Part shown: positions 1 through 9,087 of the stretch, in pieces
Numbering within the stretch: the stretch's first letter is position 1
How the letters are laid out: each line of letters opens with the position of its first letter
Source: an uncultured Allomuricauda sp.
GTDB lineage: Bacteria > Bacteroidota > Bacteroidia > Flavobacteriales > Flavobacteriaceae
Assembly: GCF_937884665.1 (NCBI RefSeq)
Contig: NZ_CAKZYF010000216.1
Span: forward strand, 1 to 64,000
Direction: 5' to 3'
Length of the DNA stretch: 64,000 nucleotides
Program-made: the position numbers and the translations under genes
The notes under the pieces: generated by a model
Told to the model about the DNA's origin: nothing
The model's database searches: none
Seen by the model: only the letters and a program-made list of their open reading frames with translations

Positions 1-1
1 T

Positions 2-1732
2 ATCACCAGTAATCTTCAGTGTTTTACACGGTTAAAACCAAATCAAGACCCCAAAAAAATAGAAGATGCTTTGCTTGCACTTCCAAAAGAGCACCGACCT
101 AAGAGCAAGAACAAACATGTTTATAAATTACAGCCTCTTTCCGATATCCATTTTAACCCTTTGTACGGCGGAACCAACCCGATTCTATTGTGGATATTCG
201 GGATAATAGGGGTTTTCCTTATCACTATTGGATGTATCAACTTTATCAACATTTCTACGGCGCAGGCTTTTTACAGGTCAAAAGAAATAGGGATTCGAAA
301 GGTATTGGGAAGTTTTAAAAAGCATTTGTTCTGGCAGTTCCTGTCAGAGACCTTTGTCATCAGTTCATTTTCCATTCTACTCGGAGTTGCTTTGGCTGCT
401 CTTTTCTTGCCTGCGTTCAACCATCTTTTTGAAATACAGCTCGCGCTAAAAGATTTGATAAGAGTTGAATTCTTTGCATTTCTTCTCCTATTGCTAATAC
501 TGGTTGCCTTCTTGTCCGGTAGTTATCCAGGAATATTGATTTCAAGGATTGTCCCTGTGCTTGCCCTTAAGGGAAAGTTAAACCATAACGATACGGGAGG
601 AAATACCACCCGTAAAATTCTGGTAGTCGCCCAATTTGCCATTTCGATAATTCTGATTGCATCGACCCTGATAATCTCACGGCAGATTGATTATGCCACC
701 AATACGGATTTAGGTTTTGATAAAGAGTCTATTGTAATGGTAGAAATTCCGACAGAAATAGAACGGGTACAGTTTGAAGGTCTGAAAGAACGTTTAAAAA
801 AAATTCCTGGAGTACAAAACGTATCAGCCTGTTTAAGCAGTCCAGGGGCTGCCGAAAACAACTGGGGCACCAGTGTCAAATATGACAATCGCCCCGAAAA
901 TGAGGAGTTCAGTATACAAGCCAAGATAGGCGATGTGGACTACTTGAAAACGTTCAGCATTCCCCTTGTTGCAGGACGAAACTTTTTTAAAAGTGATTCC
1001 ATCACAGAGGTTTTGGTCAATGAAAAGTTCGGAGAAAAAGTAGGTGTCCACAATCCCGAAGAATTATTGGGTAAAAAGCTTTTTGCCAATGGACAAAAGA
1101 TTCAAGCCACTATTGTGGGCGTAGTCCAAGATTTTCATGATACCGATTTTACCGAGGAAATCAGACCCGCATTTATTGGAGACCATTCCAATTGGTACGG
1201 CGAAATAGCAATCAAAATCAACCATTTGAATACGAAGTCAACTTTAGATCAAATTGATCAAAAATGGACAGAAGCTTTTTCCGGTTACATTTTTGACTAT
1301 CGGTTTTTGGACGAAAGGGTGGCCGAAGAGTATGAGACGGAGCAGCGTTATCTATCGCTTTCCAAAGTATTTTCCGCCTTGGCCATATTCATCGGTTGTC
1401 TCGGTCTTTATGGATTGATTTTGTTTTTCGTGGGCCAACGAACCAAAGAAATTGGAATCAGAAAGGTTTAGGGAAGTACCGTGGCCAACATACTGACCTT
1501 ATTTACTGTGGACTTTTTTAAGCTTATTCTTATCGCAGGTCTCGTGGCCACACCCGTTGCTTGGTATCTCATGGAACAATGGCTGCAGGGATACATCTAT
1601 AGAACACAGATACGATGGTGGGTGTTCGCACTCTCTATCGGTTCAGTTATGGCTATTACCCTCCTGACCATAAGCTACCAGACCCTCAAGGCAGCGACGG
1701 CAAACCCGATAAGGAGCCTTAGAACGGAGTAA
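2..1732 (+). pseudogene. FtsX/MacB-type ABC permease, 5' truncated by window and interrupted by in-frame TAG
   Basis: This is the C-terminal three quarters of a macrolide-exporter-like (MacB/FtsX family) inner-membrane permease; the reading frame is open from the window edge. The visible part begins in the first periplasmic core domain, then has the first FtsX membrane domain with the family motif KEIGIRKVLG, a coupling segment ending VLALKGKL, the second periplasmic domain and the start of the second FtsX domain. The second copy of the motif reads KEIGIRKV followed by TAG at 1469-1471, where the paralogues downstream have Leu (VLGAS). A single base change TTG to TAG explains it, because the same frame continues without shift to the normal ending NPIRSLRTE. 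The last 83 codons hold the remaining three membrane helices, so a truncated product is unlikely to work. It is either a recent pseudogene, tolerated because of five paralogues, or a sequencing error. It heads (within the window) a same-strand array of paralogues. Confidence 0.85.
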
Positions 1733-1751
1733 TCATCAAAAACGAAAAATC

Positions 1752-4187
1752 ATGATCAAAAACTATTTGAAAATCGCCTGGAGAAATCTTTTAAAAAACA
1801 AAGTTTTCTCGTTGATCAACATCATTGGTCTGAGTTTTGGGGTGGCTGCCTGCATATTGATTTCCGTTTATATCATCCATGAAAGCAGCTACGATAAACA
1901 CGTGGCCAATTCGTCAAATATTTATCGGATGATCGGGCAATATTTAATTGATGGTCGAATCAGAGAGAGCATTCATTTTTCCGCAAATATGGCACCCACC
2001 GTACTACATGACTTTGCTGAAGTGGAAAACTCCGGTCGACTTATGGAAAACTCCCTGTTTTATGGCGCAGGCAGTAACGAAATCAGAATTGCCGGCCAAC
2101 AAATGCAGCATCATGAAGAAGGGTTAAACTATGCGTACCAAAGAATAATCGATATTTTGGATATTCAAATGGTCTACGGTGATGCTTCTTCCGCGCTCAG
2201 CGAGCCAAATACTATGGTAATTTCCGAAACCATTTCCAAAAAATACTTTGGGAACTCAAATCCCGTGGGCAAGGTAATCTATCTCAACAATAACAACGAT
2301 ACGCCTTTTAGAATCAATGGGGTAATGCAAGATTTTCCCAGTAATTCCCATTTGGATTATACCTTTTTGATCACACTAAAAGGGGTGGAATTTGGGGAAG
2401 GAGAACAGACGCGATGGACTCAGAACAACTATTTCACGTACATCGTCTTGAAAGAAGGTGTTGACGTAATTCAGTTTGAGAAGAAAATGTCCAATAGGCT
2501 GATAAACGACTATATACTGCCTGCAAGCAGAGAAGCTGGATTCGCCGTACCTGACGATATTGAAGAGAAATACTTTGTCAAGACCCAAGCGCTGACCGAT
2601 ATCAATCTTTATTCAAAAAATGTGGATTACGAGGCCAGCACACGAAATGATATTAAAATTATTTGGATTTTCGGTGTAGTCGCCCTTTTTATTTTGGCCA
2701 TTGCCAGTATCAATTTTGTAAATCTTTCCACGGCGAAATCTGCGAATAGAGCCAAGGAAGTTGGAGTGAGAAAAGTGGTGGGGGCACCAAAACGTTACCT
2801 GATTGGACAATTCTTGACCGAGTCCGTTCTGCTTTCACTCATCTCGTTCGCATTGGGTTTGGGCATCGCATGGTTGATGATGCCCTTGTTCAACAGTGCT
2901 TCAGGAAAAGCGTTGAGCTTGCCTTTCACAAGTTTTTTATTCGTTCCTCTGTTGATACTTTCCGCATTGGCCGTAGGGTTACTCGCTGGCCTATATCCTT
3001 CCTTTTATCTTTCCAGATTTCGACCTGTTTCCGTTCTAAAAGGCAAACTCAGCTCTGGTAGCAAATCAAGTGCTATCCGCAGTGGCCTTGTGGTGTTCCA
3101 ATTCACCATTTCAATCATCTTGATCATAGGGACCCTTATCGTAAATCGGCAGATGGATTTTATCCTTAACTCTAAAATTGGTTTTGATAAAGAAGAGGTG
3201 GTACAGCTATATGGAACCAACATATTGGAGGATAGAATCGATACGTTCAAGAATGAGTTGGAGAACATAAATGGGGTGGCCCGTGTCACGATCAGTGACT
3301 ATTTGCCCATTGAAGGTACAAAACGAAATAATAACGGTTTTGTGAACGAAGGCAGGGATAACATTGATGAGACCGTGGGGGCGCAATCTTGGATCATTGA
3401 TGAAGACTATCTGGAAACTCTTGGTATGCGGTTGGTGGAAGGTAGGAATTTTGATATCAACAAAGTAAGTGACGATGAGACCACCATCATTAACCAGGCC
3501 ATGGCAGAAAAACTCAACTTGGAACAACCGCTGGGCAAAAAAATATCACGTTATGGCAGGCTGTACGAGGTCATTGGTGTTGTTGAGGATTTCAACTACA
3601 ACTCCATGAAGCAAGAGGTGCAACCCCTATGTTTTTTCAGGGGAATGAGTCCTTCCATCATTTCCTTAAAAGCTAGCGCCGGAAATATGACCTCTCTTTT
3701 AGATGAGGTGGAAAAAAAATGGAACGCTTTTTCCCCGAATATGGCCTTTCGATATGCCTTTATGAACGATTCCTTTGCCAAAATGTATGACAGTGTTACC
3801 CGGATACGAACCATTTTTATGTCTTTTTCCATATTGGCCATACTAGTGGCCTGCTTAGGGCTTTTTGCCTTATCTGCCTTTATGGTGGAGCAGCGCAAAA
3901 AGGAAATCAGTATACGTATGGTTTTGGGTGCTTCCTTTAAGAACATCTACAGTTTGCTCAGTATCAATTTTTTGCGATTGGTAGGTGTTTCCATCGTAAT
4001 GGCAATACCCGTTGGTTGGTACGTAATGAACCGTTGGTTGGAGGATTTCGCGTATAAGACAACCCTGGATTGGACCATTTTTCTAATGGCAGGTTGTATT
4101 GCTTTGATAATAGCGCTCTTTACGATAAGCTATCAATCCATAAGCGCAGCATTAATACAGCCCCTTAGAAGTTTGAGAAACGAATAA
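1752..4187 (+). CDS. ABC transporter permease, FtsX/MacB family (array member 2)
   Basis: An inner-membrane permease of 811 residues with duplicated architecture. It has an N-terminal helix just after MIKNYLKIAWRNLLKNK, a first MacB-type periplasmic core domain (about 50-270) and a first FtsX domain (about 285-430) with motif KEVGVRKVVG near residue 334 and coupling sequence RPVSVLKGKL. A second periplasmic domain (about 460-660) and second FtsX domain (about 675-811) follow, with KEISIRMVLG near 715, ending RSLRNE. Such proteins pair with LolD/MacB-like ATPases and in known cases move lipophilic or peptide substrates across the envelope or transmit mechanical force; the substrate here is unknown. 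It lies 19 bp after the previous permease and 22 bp before the next, so one transcript is likely. The only ATPase partner nearby is at the end of the array. Confidence 0.9.
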   Translation: MIKNYLKIAWRNLLKNKVFSLINIIGLSFGVAACILISVYIIHESSYDKHVANSSNIYRMIGQYLIDGRIRESIHFSANMAPTVLHDFAEVENSGRLMENSLFYGAGSNEIRIAGQQMQHHEEGLNYAYQRIIDILDIQMVYGDASSALSEPNTMVISETISKKYFGNSNPVGKVIYLNNNNDTPFRINGVMQDFPSNSHLDYTFLITLKGVEFGEGEQTRWTQNNYFTYIVLKEGVDVIQFEKKMSNRLINDYILPASREAGFAVPDDIEEKYFVKTQALTDINLYSKNVDYEASTRNDIKIIWIFGVVALFILAIASINFVNLSTAKSANRAKEVGVRKVVGAPKRYLIGQFLTESVLLSLISFALGLGIAWLMMPLFNSASGKALSLPFTSFLFVPLLILSALAVGLLAGLYPSFYLSRFRPVSVLKGKLSSGSKSSAIRSGLVVFQFTISIILIIGTLIVNRQMDFILNSKIGFDKEEVVQLYGTNILEDRIDTFKNELENINGVARVTISDYLPIEGTKRNNNGFVNEGRDNIDETVGAQSWIIDEDYLETLGMRLVEGRNFDINKVSDDETTIINQAMAEKLNLEQPLGKKISRYGRLYEVIGVVEDFNYNSMKQEVQPLCFFRGMSPSIISLKASAGNMTSLLDEVEKKWNAFSPNMAFRYAFMNDSFAKMYDSVTRIRTIFMSFSILAILVACLGLFALSAFMVEQRKKEISIRMVLGASFKNIYSLLSINFLRLVGVSIVMAIPVGWYVMNRWLEDFAYKTTLDWTIFLMAGCIALIIALFTISYQSISAALIQPLRSLRNE

Positions 4188-4209
4188 AAACTAGCAAAAA
4201 ACAGCGATT

Positions 4210-6609
4210 ATGATAAAGAACTTTTTGACCACGGCTTGGAGAAATCTGACCAAGAACAAAGCGTATGCTACGATCAACGTAGGTGGATTGGCACTCGGTA
4301 TGGCGGTTACCTTGATTATCGGTCTATGGGTAAATAATGAACTTGGCCACAATGACTACTTCAGCAATAAGGACAAAATAGCACAGGTAATCCAATCCCA
4401 GACCTTTAACAATAAGGTGAATACAGGTCCAGCGATTCCGAGGCCCTTGGAGTTTGCGTTCCGGGAAAACTACATGGACAATTTTGAACATTTGGTCATG
4501 TCTTCTTGGACGTCTTCACAATATCTGACGTACAACAACAACAGCATCTCTAGAACTGGGAATTTTATGCAAAGACAAGCCCCCGAAATGCTTGACTTAA
4601 CTATTATCGCGGGATCAAAAGACGGTCTCAAGGATATCAACTCAGTAATGTTGTCCAAAAAAACCGCTCAAGCACTTTTGGGGGATGAAAATCCCATCGG
4701 CAAGCTAATAGAAGTCAATAATGAACACAAAGTGATGGTCACGGCCATCTATGAAGATATTCCTTTTAACACATCTTTCAACGATATGCAGTTCATCATG
4801 TCTTGGGAAAAGTATGTCACAAGTCAAGAATGGTTGGAAGAATCCAAGGATAATTGGGGAAACAATTCATTCCAAATGTTTGTTACCATTGCGGACAATA
4901 CCACTATGGAAAATGTCACCTCGACCATTAAAGATGTAAAGAAAGACTCAAATGAGGATACTGCCGAGTTTAATCCACAACTCGCGCTCTTGCCCATGAG
5001 GGATTGGCACCTACGGTCACATTTCGAAAATGGAAAACAAGTGGGCGGTCGCATTAAATATGTATGGTTGTTTGCCATCATTGGTGTTTTTGTCCTGCTC
5101 TTGGCTTGTATCAACTTTATGAACCTGAGCACAGCGCGTTCAGAAAAACGGGCAAAAGAAGTAGGGATACGAAAGTCCATAGGTTCTCAAAGAGGACAAT
5201 TGATCAACCAGTTTTTGGGTGAATCTTTCTTGGTGGTCGTTTTTGCAGCCGTGCTTTCCATTTTGATAGTGCTTTTATCACTAAATGGCTTTAATGAATT
5301 GGCGCGGAAGGAAATCACTTTTCCTTGGTTGAACCCTATATTTTGGTCTATTTTCCTGGTGTTCATTTCGTTGACATCCCTTTTGGCCGGTAGCTACCCA
5401 GCCCTTTACCTCTCTTCTTTTCGTCCTGTGGATGTGCTCAAGGGAACCTTTAAAGCGGGCAAGAAATCCACTACGCCCCGGAAAGTTCTTGTGATACTCC
5501 AGTTTACGGTATCCGTCGCTTTTATCATAGGTACGGTCATCGTGATGCAGCAAATCAACTATGCCAAAAACCGACCTGTTGGATACGACAAAGAAGGTTT
5601 GATACAAATACCCACATTTAGCCAAGACTTTATCGGAAAGTATGACGTTTTGCGTAATGAGTTCTTGGCGTCGGGGGCCGTTGTTGAAATGTCATCTTCT
5701 AGCAGTCCAACAACAAATATCTGGTCCAACCGAAGTGGTTTTAACTGGGAAGGGAAACCAGAAGGATTTCAAGAAGACTTTGCCTGGACCTCAGTTTCTC
5801 CGGAATATGCAAAATCACTGAACCTCAAAATTGTCCAAGGACGTGATTTTTCAAGGGAATTCCCGACCGACTCCTTTGCGGTTCTATTAAATGAGACCGC
5901 CGTCAAGTACATGGGCGTTTCCAATCCTATTGGTATGATTATTCGCGATTCAGACGATGAAGACCCAGACCCTCCACTTACCATAATTGGAGTGGTCCAA
6001 GATATGATTGCCTCCTCTCCATACGAACCTGTCAAACAGGCCGTGTACGAATTTGATAGGGAGGAAGAGTTTTACTTCTACAATCTTAGGCTGAATCCAA
6101 AGCAGAGCGCCAGTCAAAATTTAGCCGTTATCGAGCGGGTTTTTGAACAGCAATTCCCGGGAATCCCGTTCCAATATGATTTTGTGGATGAGCAATATGG
6201 CGCCAAGTTTGCTGCGGAAGAACGTGTGGGTCGGCTATCGGGCATTTTTACCGCATTGGCGATTTTTATCAGCTGTCTTGGTCTTTTTGGCCTTACTTCT
6301 TTCGTAGCGGAACAACGTACCAAAGAAATAGGCGTTCGAAAAGTGCTGGGCGCTTCTGTTTTCAATGTGTGGAACATGCTCTCCAAGGACTTTTTAAAAC
6401 TGGTCATTGTTTCCTGTTTTATAGCTGTTCCCATCGCTTACTACATCATGAACGGTTGGTTACAGGAATATCCATATCGCGTAATTCTGAAATGGTGGAT
6501 TTTTGCTTTGGCCATGATCGGAGCTTTACTCGTGACCATGGTAACCATAAGTTTTCAGGCGATAAGAGCGGCAAAGGCCAACCCTATAAAAAGTCTACGG
6601 ACCGAATAA
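4210..6609 (+). CDS. ABC transporter permease, FtsX/MacB family (array member 3)
   Basis: A 799-residue paralogue of the preceding permease with the same two-fold plan: N-terminal membrane anchor, periplasmic core, FtsX domain with KEVGIRKSIG near residue 315, coupling segment RPVDVLKGTF, second periplasmic core, second FtsX domain with KEIGVRKVLG near residue 706, and the family ending NPIKSLRTE. The membrane segments are well conserved relative to its neighbours while the periplasmic domains differ clearly, which suggests different ligands or partners rather than dosage duplication. It starts 22 bp after the previous stop, behind an A-rich leader containing CAAAAAAC. It is likely cotranscribed with the array and dependent on the shared ATPase. 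Confidence 0.9.
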   Translation: MIKNFLTTAWRNLTKNKAYATINVGGLALGMAVTLIIGLWVNNELGHNDYFSNKDKIAQVIQSQTFNNKVNTGPAIPRPLEFAFRENYMDNFEHLVMSSWTSSQYLTYNNNSISRTGNFMQRQAPEMLDLTIIAGSKDGLKDINSVMLSKKTAQALLGDENPIGKLIEVNNEHKVMVTAIYEDIPFNTSFNDMQFIMSWEKYVTSQEWLEESKDNWGNNSFQMFVTIADNTTMENVTSTIKDVKKDSNEDTAEFNPQLALLPMRDWHLRSHFENGKQVGGRIKYVWLFAIIGVFVLLLACINFMNLSTARSEKRAKEVGIRKSIGSQRGQLINQFLGESFLVVVFAAVLSILIVLLSLNGFNELARKEITFPWLNPIFWSIFLVFISLTSLLAGSYPALYLSSFRPVDVLKGTFKAGKKSTTPRKVLVILQFTVSVAFIIGTVIVMQQINYAKNRPVGYDKEGLIQIPTFSQDFIGKYDVLRNEFLASGAVVEMSSSSSPTTNIWSNRSGFNWEGKPEGFQEDFAWTSVSPEYAKSLNLKIVQGRDFSREFPTDSFAVLLNETAVKYMGVSNPIGMIIRDSDDEDPDPPLTIIGVVQDMIASSPYEPVKQAVYEFDREEEFYFYNLRLNPKQSASQNLAVIERVFEQQFPGIPFQYDFVDEQYGAKFAAEERVGRLSGIFTALAIFISCLGLFGLTSFVAEQRTKEIGVRKVLGASVFNVWNMLSKDFLKLVIVSCFIAVPIAYYIMNGWLQEYPYRVILKWWIFALAMIGALLVTMVTISFQAIRAAKANPIKSLRTE

Positions 6610-6633
6610 AACAGCAATCCAAAAACCACGATC

Positions 6634-9063
6634 ATGCTTAAAAACCATTTAAAAACAGCTTGGCGAAGCCTAAAAAAACACAGATTGCAAACATTGATAA
6701 ATCTGGTTGGATTGACTGTGGGCACTTTGTGCTGTCTCTTGATACTGGCCTATGTAAATGCCCAGTTTGGCTATGATCAACATCATGATGATGCAGCTTC
6801 CTTATTTCGTATTCGAACCAAATTAAAGACGCTGAAAAATACGAGTATCGATACCGACATAGCCACTTCCAGTCCTCCTATAGCGTTCGCTTTAAAAGAG
6901 GATTTCCCTGAAGTAATGGAAGCCTGTCGCCTGGTCTATTTCGGAGAGGGAAGTGAGCAATTGATTCGCGTTTCCGGTGAAACTGAAGGGTACTACGAAC
7001 CACGAGGGTATCTCGCGGATTCCACATTCTTCAAACTCTTTAAATATCCTATGCTTGAGGGAGTGGCCAAAGGGGCTCTGGATGCTCCAAACAGTATAGT
7101 TCTGTCCGCTTCATTGGCCAAGAAACTTTTTGGTCAAAAGCACGCGCTCAATAGTGTGTTGGTCCTTGGGTATGGTGAGCAACAACTCGATGTAGTGGTA
7201 ACAGGAGTTTTTAAGGAAAACGAAGCTAAATCTCATCTGAATCCCAACTATTTGCTAAGCATGGCATCACCTGGATTGGGAGAATACGTTAGGGGCATAG
7301 ACAATTTCGCCACACAAAATTTTGCTCATGCTTACGTGAGATTGGTTCCCGGGGCAAACGCGAAAGGTTTGGAAGAAAAGCTTCAAGGTTTTCTCCAGCG
7401 TAGGGGCTCACAGGATTTGTCCGCCTTGGGTTTTGAAAAAAAGTTATTGCTCCAACCTGTGACTGATATTCATTTACATTCCAAAGACATAAAAAATCAA
7501 ATTGAGGAAGTTTCGAACATTGAATACCTCTATTCCATGCTGCTCCTGGCTTTTATCATACAAATAGTAGCTTGTATCAACTTTATCAACCTTAGTACAG
7601 CCCGGGCAAGTCGGCGTTCTAAAGAAATTGGCGTTCGTAAGGCCATTGGTGCCAACAAACGTTCTTTGGTACATCAATTTTTGGCAGAGTCCATCACTTT
7701 GTCCCTTGGCGCCGTTGTTCTCAGTATTCCCCTGGCTATTTTCTTGATGCCGTCCATGGGAATATTGACCAAAAATGAATTGATACTTCCGGATCTTTTC
7801 AACAGTAGAATTTTGATAGTTCTGTTCTTATTGGGCGTGGGTACTGGACTATTGGCGGGCATCTATCCAGCTTTGATCCTATCCTCTTTCAATCCGGCCA
7901 AAGTTTTAAAAGGAAGACTACAAATCGGTTCGCAGGGAACCTATTTAAGAAAGACCCTGGTAGTGTTTCAATTTGTAGTATCCATCATCTTGGTAACCGC
8001 AGTTATCATTATCACCCAACAACTGAAATATGCCCAAAAAAAGGATATGGGCTATGATAAAGAAAATCTGTTGGCCATACGTTTGGGTACAGATGCCCTC
8101 AGGTCAAATTATACGGTGATTCAAGAAGCCATGGCTTCAACACCGGGAGTTTTGGAGGTTAGCGGTAGTGATCACTATCCATCTTTGCCCATATTGGGGG
8201 ATTTGGGACTGCACCTGCCTGGGGAAGATGATTCCAACCAGACCTTGGTCTTTTATAATGGAATCAGCGAAAACTATTTTGAAACGGTAGGTACTCAATT
8301 GATCGCCGGAAGGAATCTCAACACCCAAGATAGCACGCAGATTATTGTAAATGAAGCTACTATGGCAGAATTTGGAATACCTCTTGAGGAAGCGTTGTCT
8401 TCCAAACTGGTACAGACTTACGAAGGAGAAAGGACAACCTATGAAATTGTAGGGGTCTCAGAAAACTATCACTTTGCTTCCATAAAATCCGAAATAGACC
8501 CCATTCTTCTTTACAACGATACCAATCCGAATTGGATCATACTGAAAACACAGGCCCAAAGTCAGGAGGCGCTCCTTAAAACACTGAAAGAGGCCTGGAA
8601 ATCAACAAAAGTCGATGCCCCCTTTATCTTCACTTTTATCGATAAAGAAGTAGAAAAGTTATATGCCGAAGAAAAACGCCTCAGTCAAATTTCTTTGGTG
8701 TTCACCATTTTGGCCATCTTTATCAGTTGCCTGGGGCTTTTTGGGTTGGTGTCCTATTTTGCGGAACAAAAGAAAAAGGAAATAGGTATCCGAAAAGTTT
8801 TGGGGGCCAACATCAATTCCGTGATAAAATTATTGACCGCCGACTTCGTAAAACTGGTTGGAATCGCATTTTTAATAGCTATTCCTGTCTCCTATTACAT
8901 CATTCAACTATGGCTTCAAGACTTCAGCTATCATATCGATATCGAATGGTGGGTATTTGCTTTGTCAGGATCTTTTGCCATGATGATAACCTTGTTGACC
9001 GTGGGATTTCAATCCCTAAAGTCCGCGATGGCAAATCCGATACATAGCCTTAGAACGGAATAA
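6634..9063 (+). CDS. ABC transporter permease, FtsX/MacB family (array member 4)
   Basis: An 809-residue permease of the same family. The first FtsX domain carries KEIGVRKAIG near residue 329 and the coupling segment NPAKVLKGRL; the second carries KEIGIRKVLG near residue 714 and ends NPIHSLRTE. Two large extracytoplasmic domains sit between the membrane parts. The spacer to the upstream gene is 24 bp and contains CAAAAACCACGATC before the ATG, similar to the other spacers of the array. Function is inferred only from family; the exported or contacted substrate cannot be read from sequence. Confidence 0.9.
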   Translation: MLKNHLKTAWRSLKKHRLQTLINLVGLTVGTLCCLLILAYVNAQFGYDQHHDDAASLFRIRTKLKTLKNTSIDTDIATSSPPIAFALKEDFPEVMEACRLVYFGEGSEQLIRVSGETEGYYEPRGYLADSTFFKLFKYPMLEGVAKGALDAPNSIVLSASLAKKLFGQKHALNSVLVLGYGEQQLDVVVTGVFKENEAKSHLNPNYLLSMASPGLGEYVRGIDNFATQNFAHAYVRLVPGANAKGLEEKLQGFLQRRGSQDLSALGFEKKLLLQPVTDIHLHSKDIKNQIEEVSNIEYLYSMLLLAFIIQIVACINFINLSTARASRRSKEIGVRKAIGANKRSLVHQFLAESITLSLGAVVLSIPLAIFLMPSMGILTKNELILPDLFNSRILIVLFLLGVGTGLLAGIYPALILSSFNPAKVLKGRLQIGSQGTYLRKTLVVFQFVVSIILVTAVIIITQQLKYAQKKDMGYDKENLLAIRLGTDALRSNYTVIQEAMASTPGVLEVSGSDHYPSLPILGDLGLHLPGEDDSNQTLVFYNGISENYFETVGTQLIAGRNLNTQDSTQIIVNEATMAEFGIPLEEALSSKLVQTYEGERTTYEIVGVSENYHFASIKSEIDPILLYNDTNPNWIILKTQAQSQEALLKTLKEAWKSTKVDAPFIFTFIDKEVEKLYAEEKRLSQISLVFTILAIFISCLGLFGLVSYFAEQKKKEIGIRKVLGANINSVIKLLTADFVKLVGIAFLIAIPVSYYIIQLWLQDFSYHIDIEWWVFALSGSFAMMITLLTVGFQSLKSAMANPIHSLRTE

Positions 9064-9087
9064 CGTACAAATCAAAAAACGAGAATC

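Noticed and set aside
4824..5180. Long antisense reading frames inside the permease, accC and MORN-repeat genes
   Set aside because: They have no recognisable domain or leader and lie opposite clearly conserved proteins; they are composition shadows.
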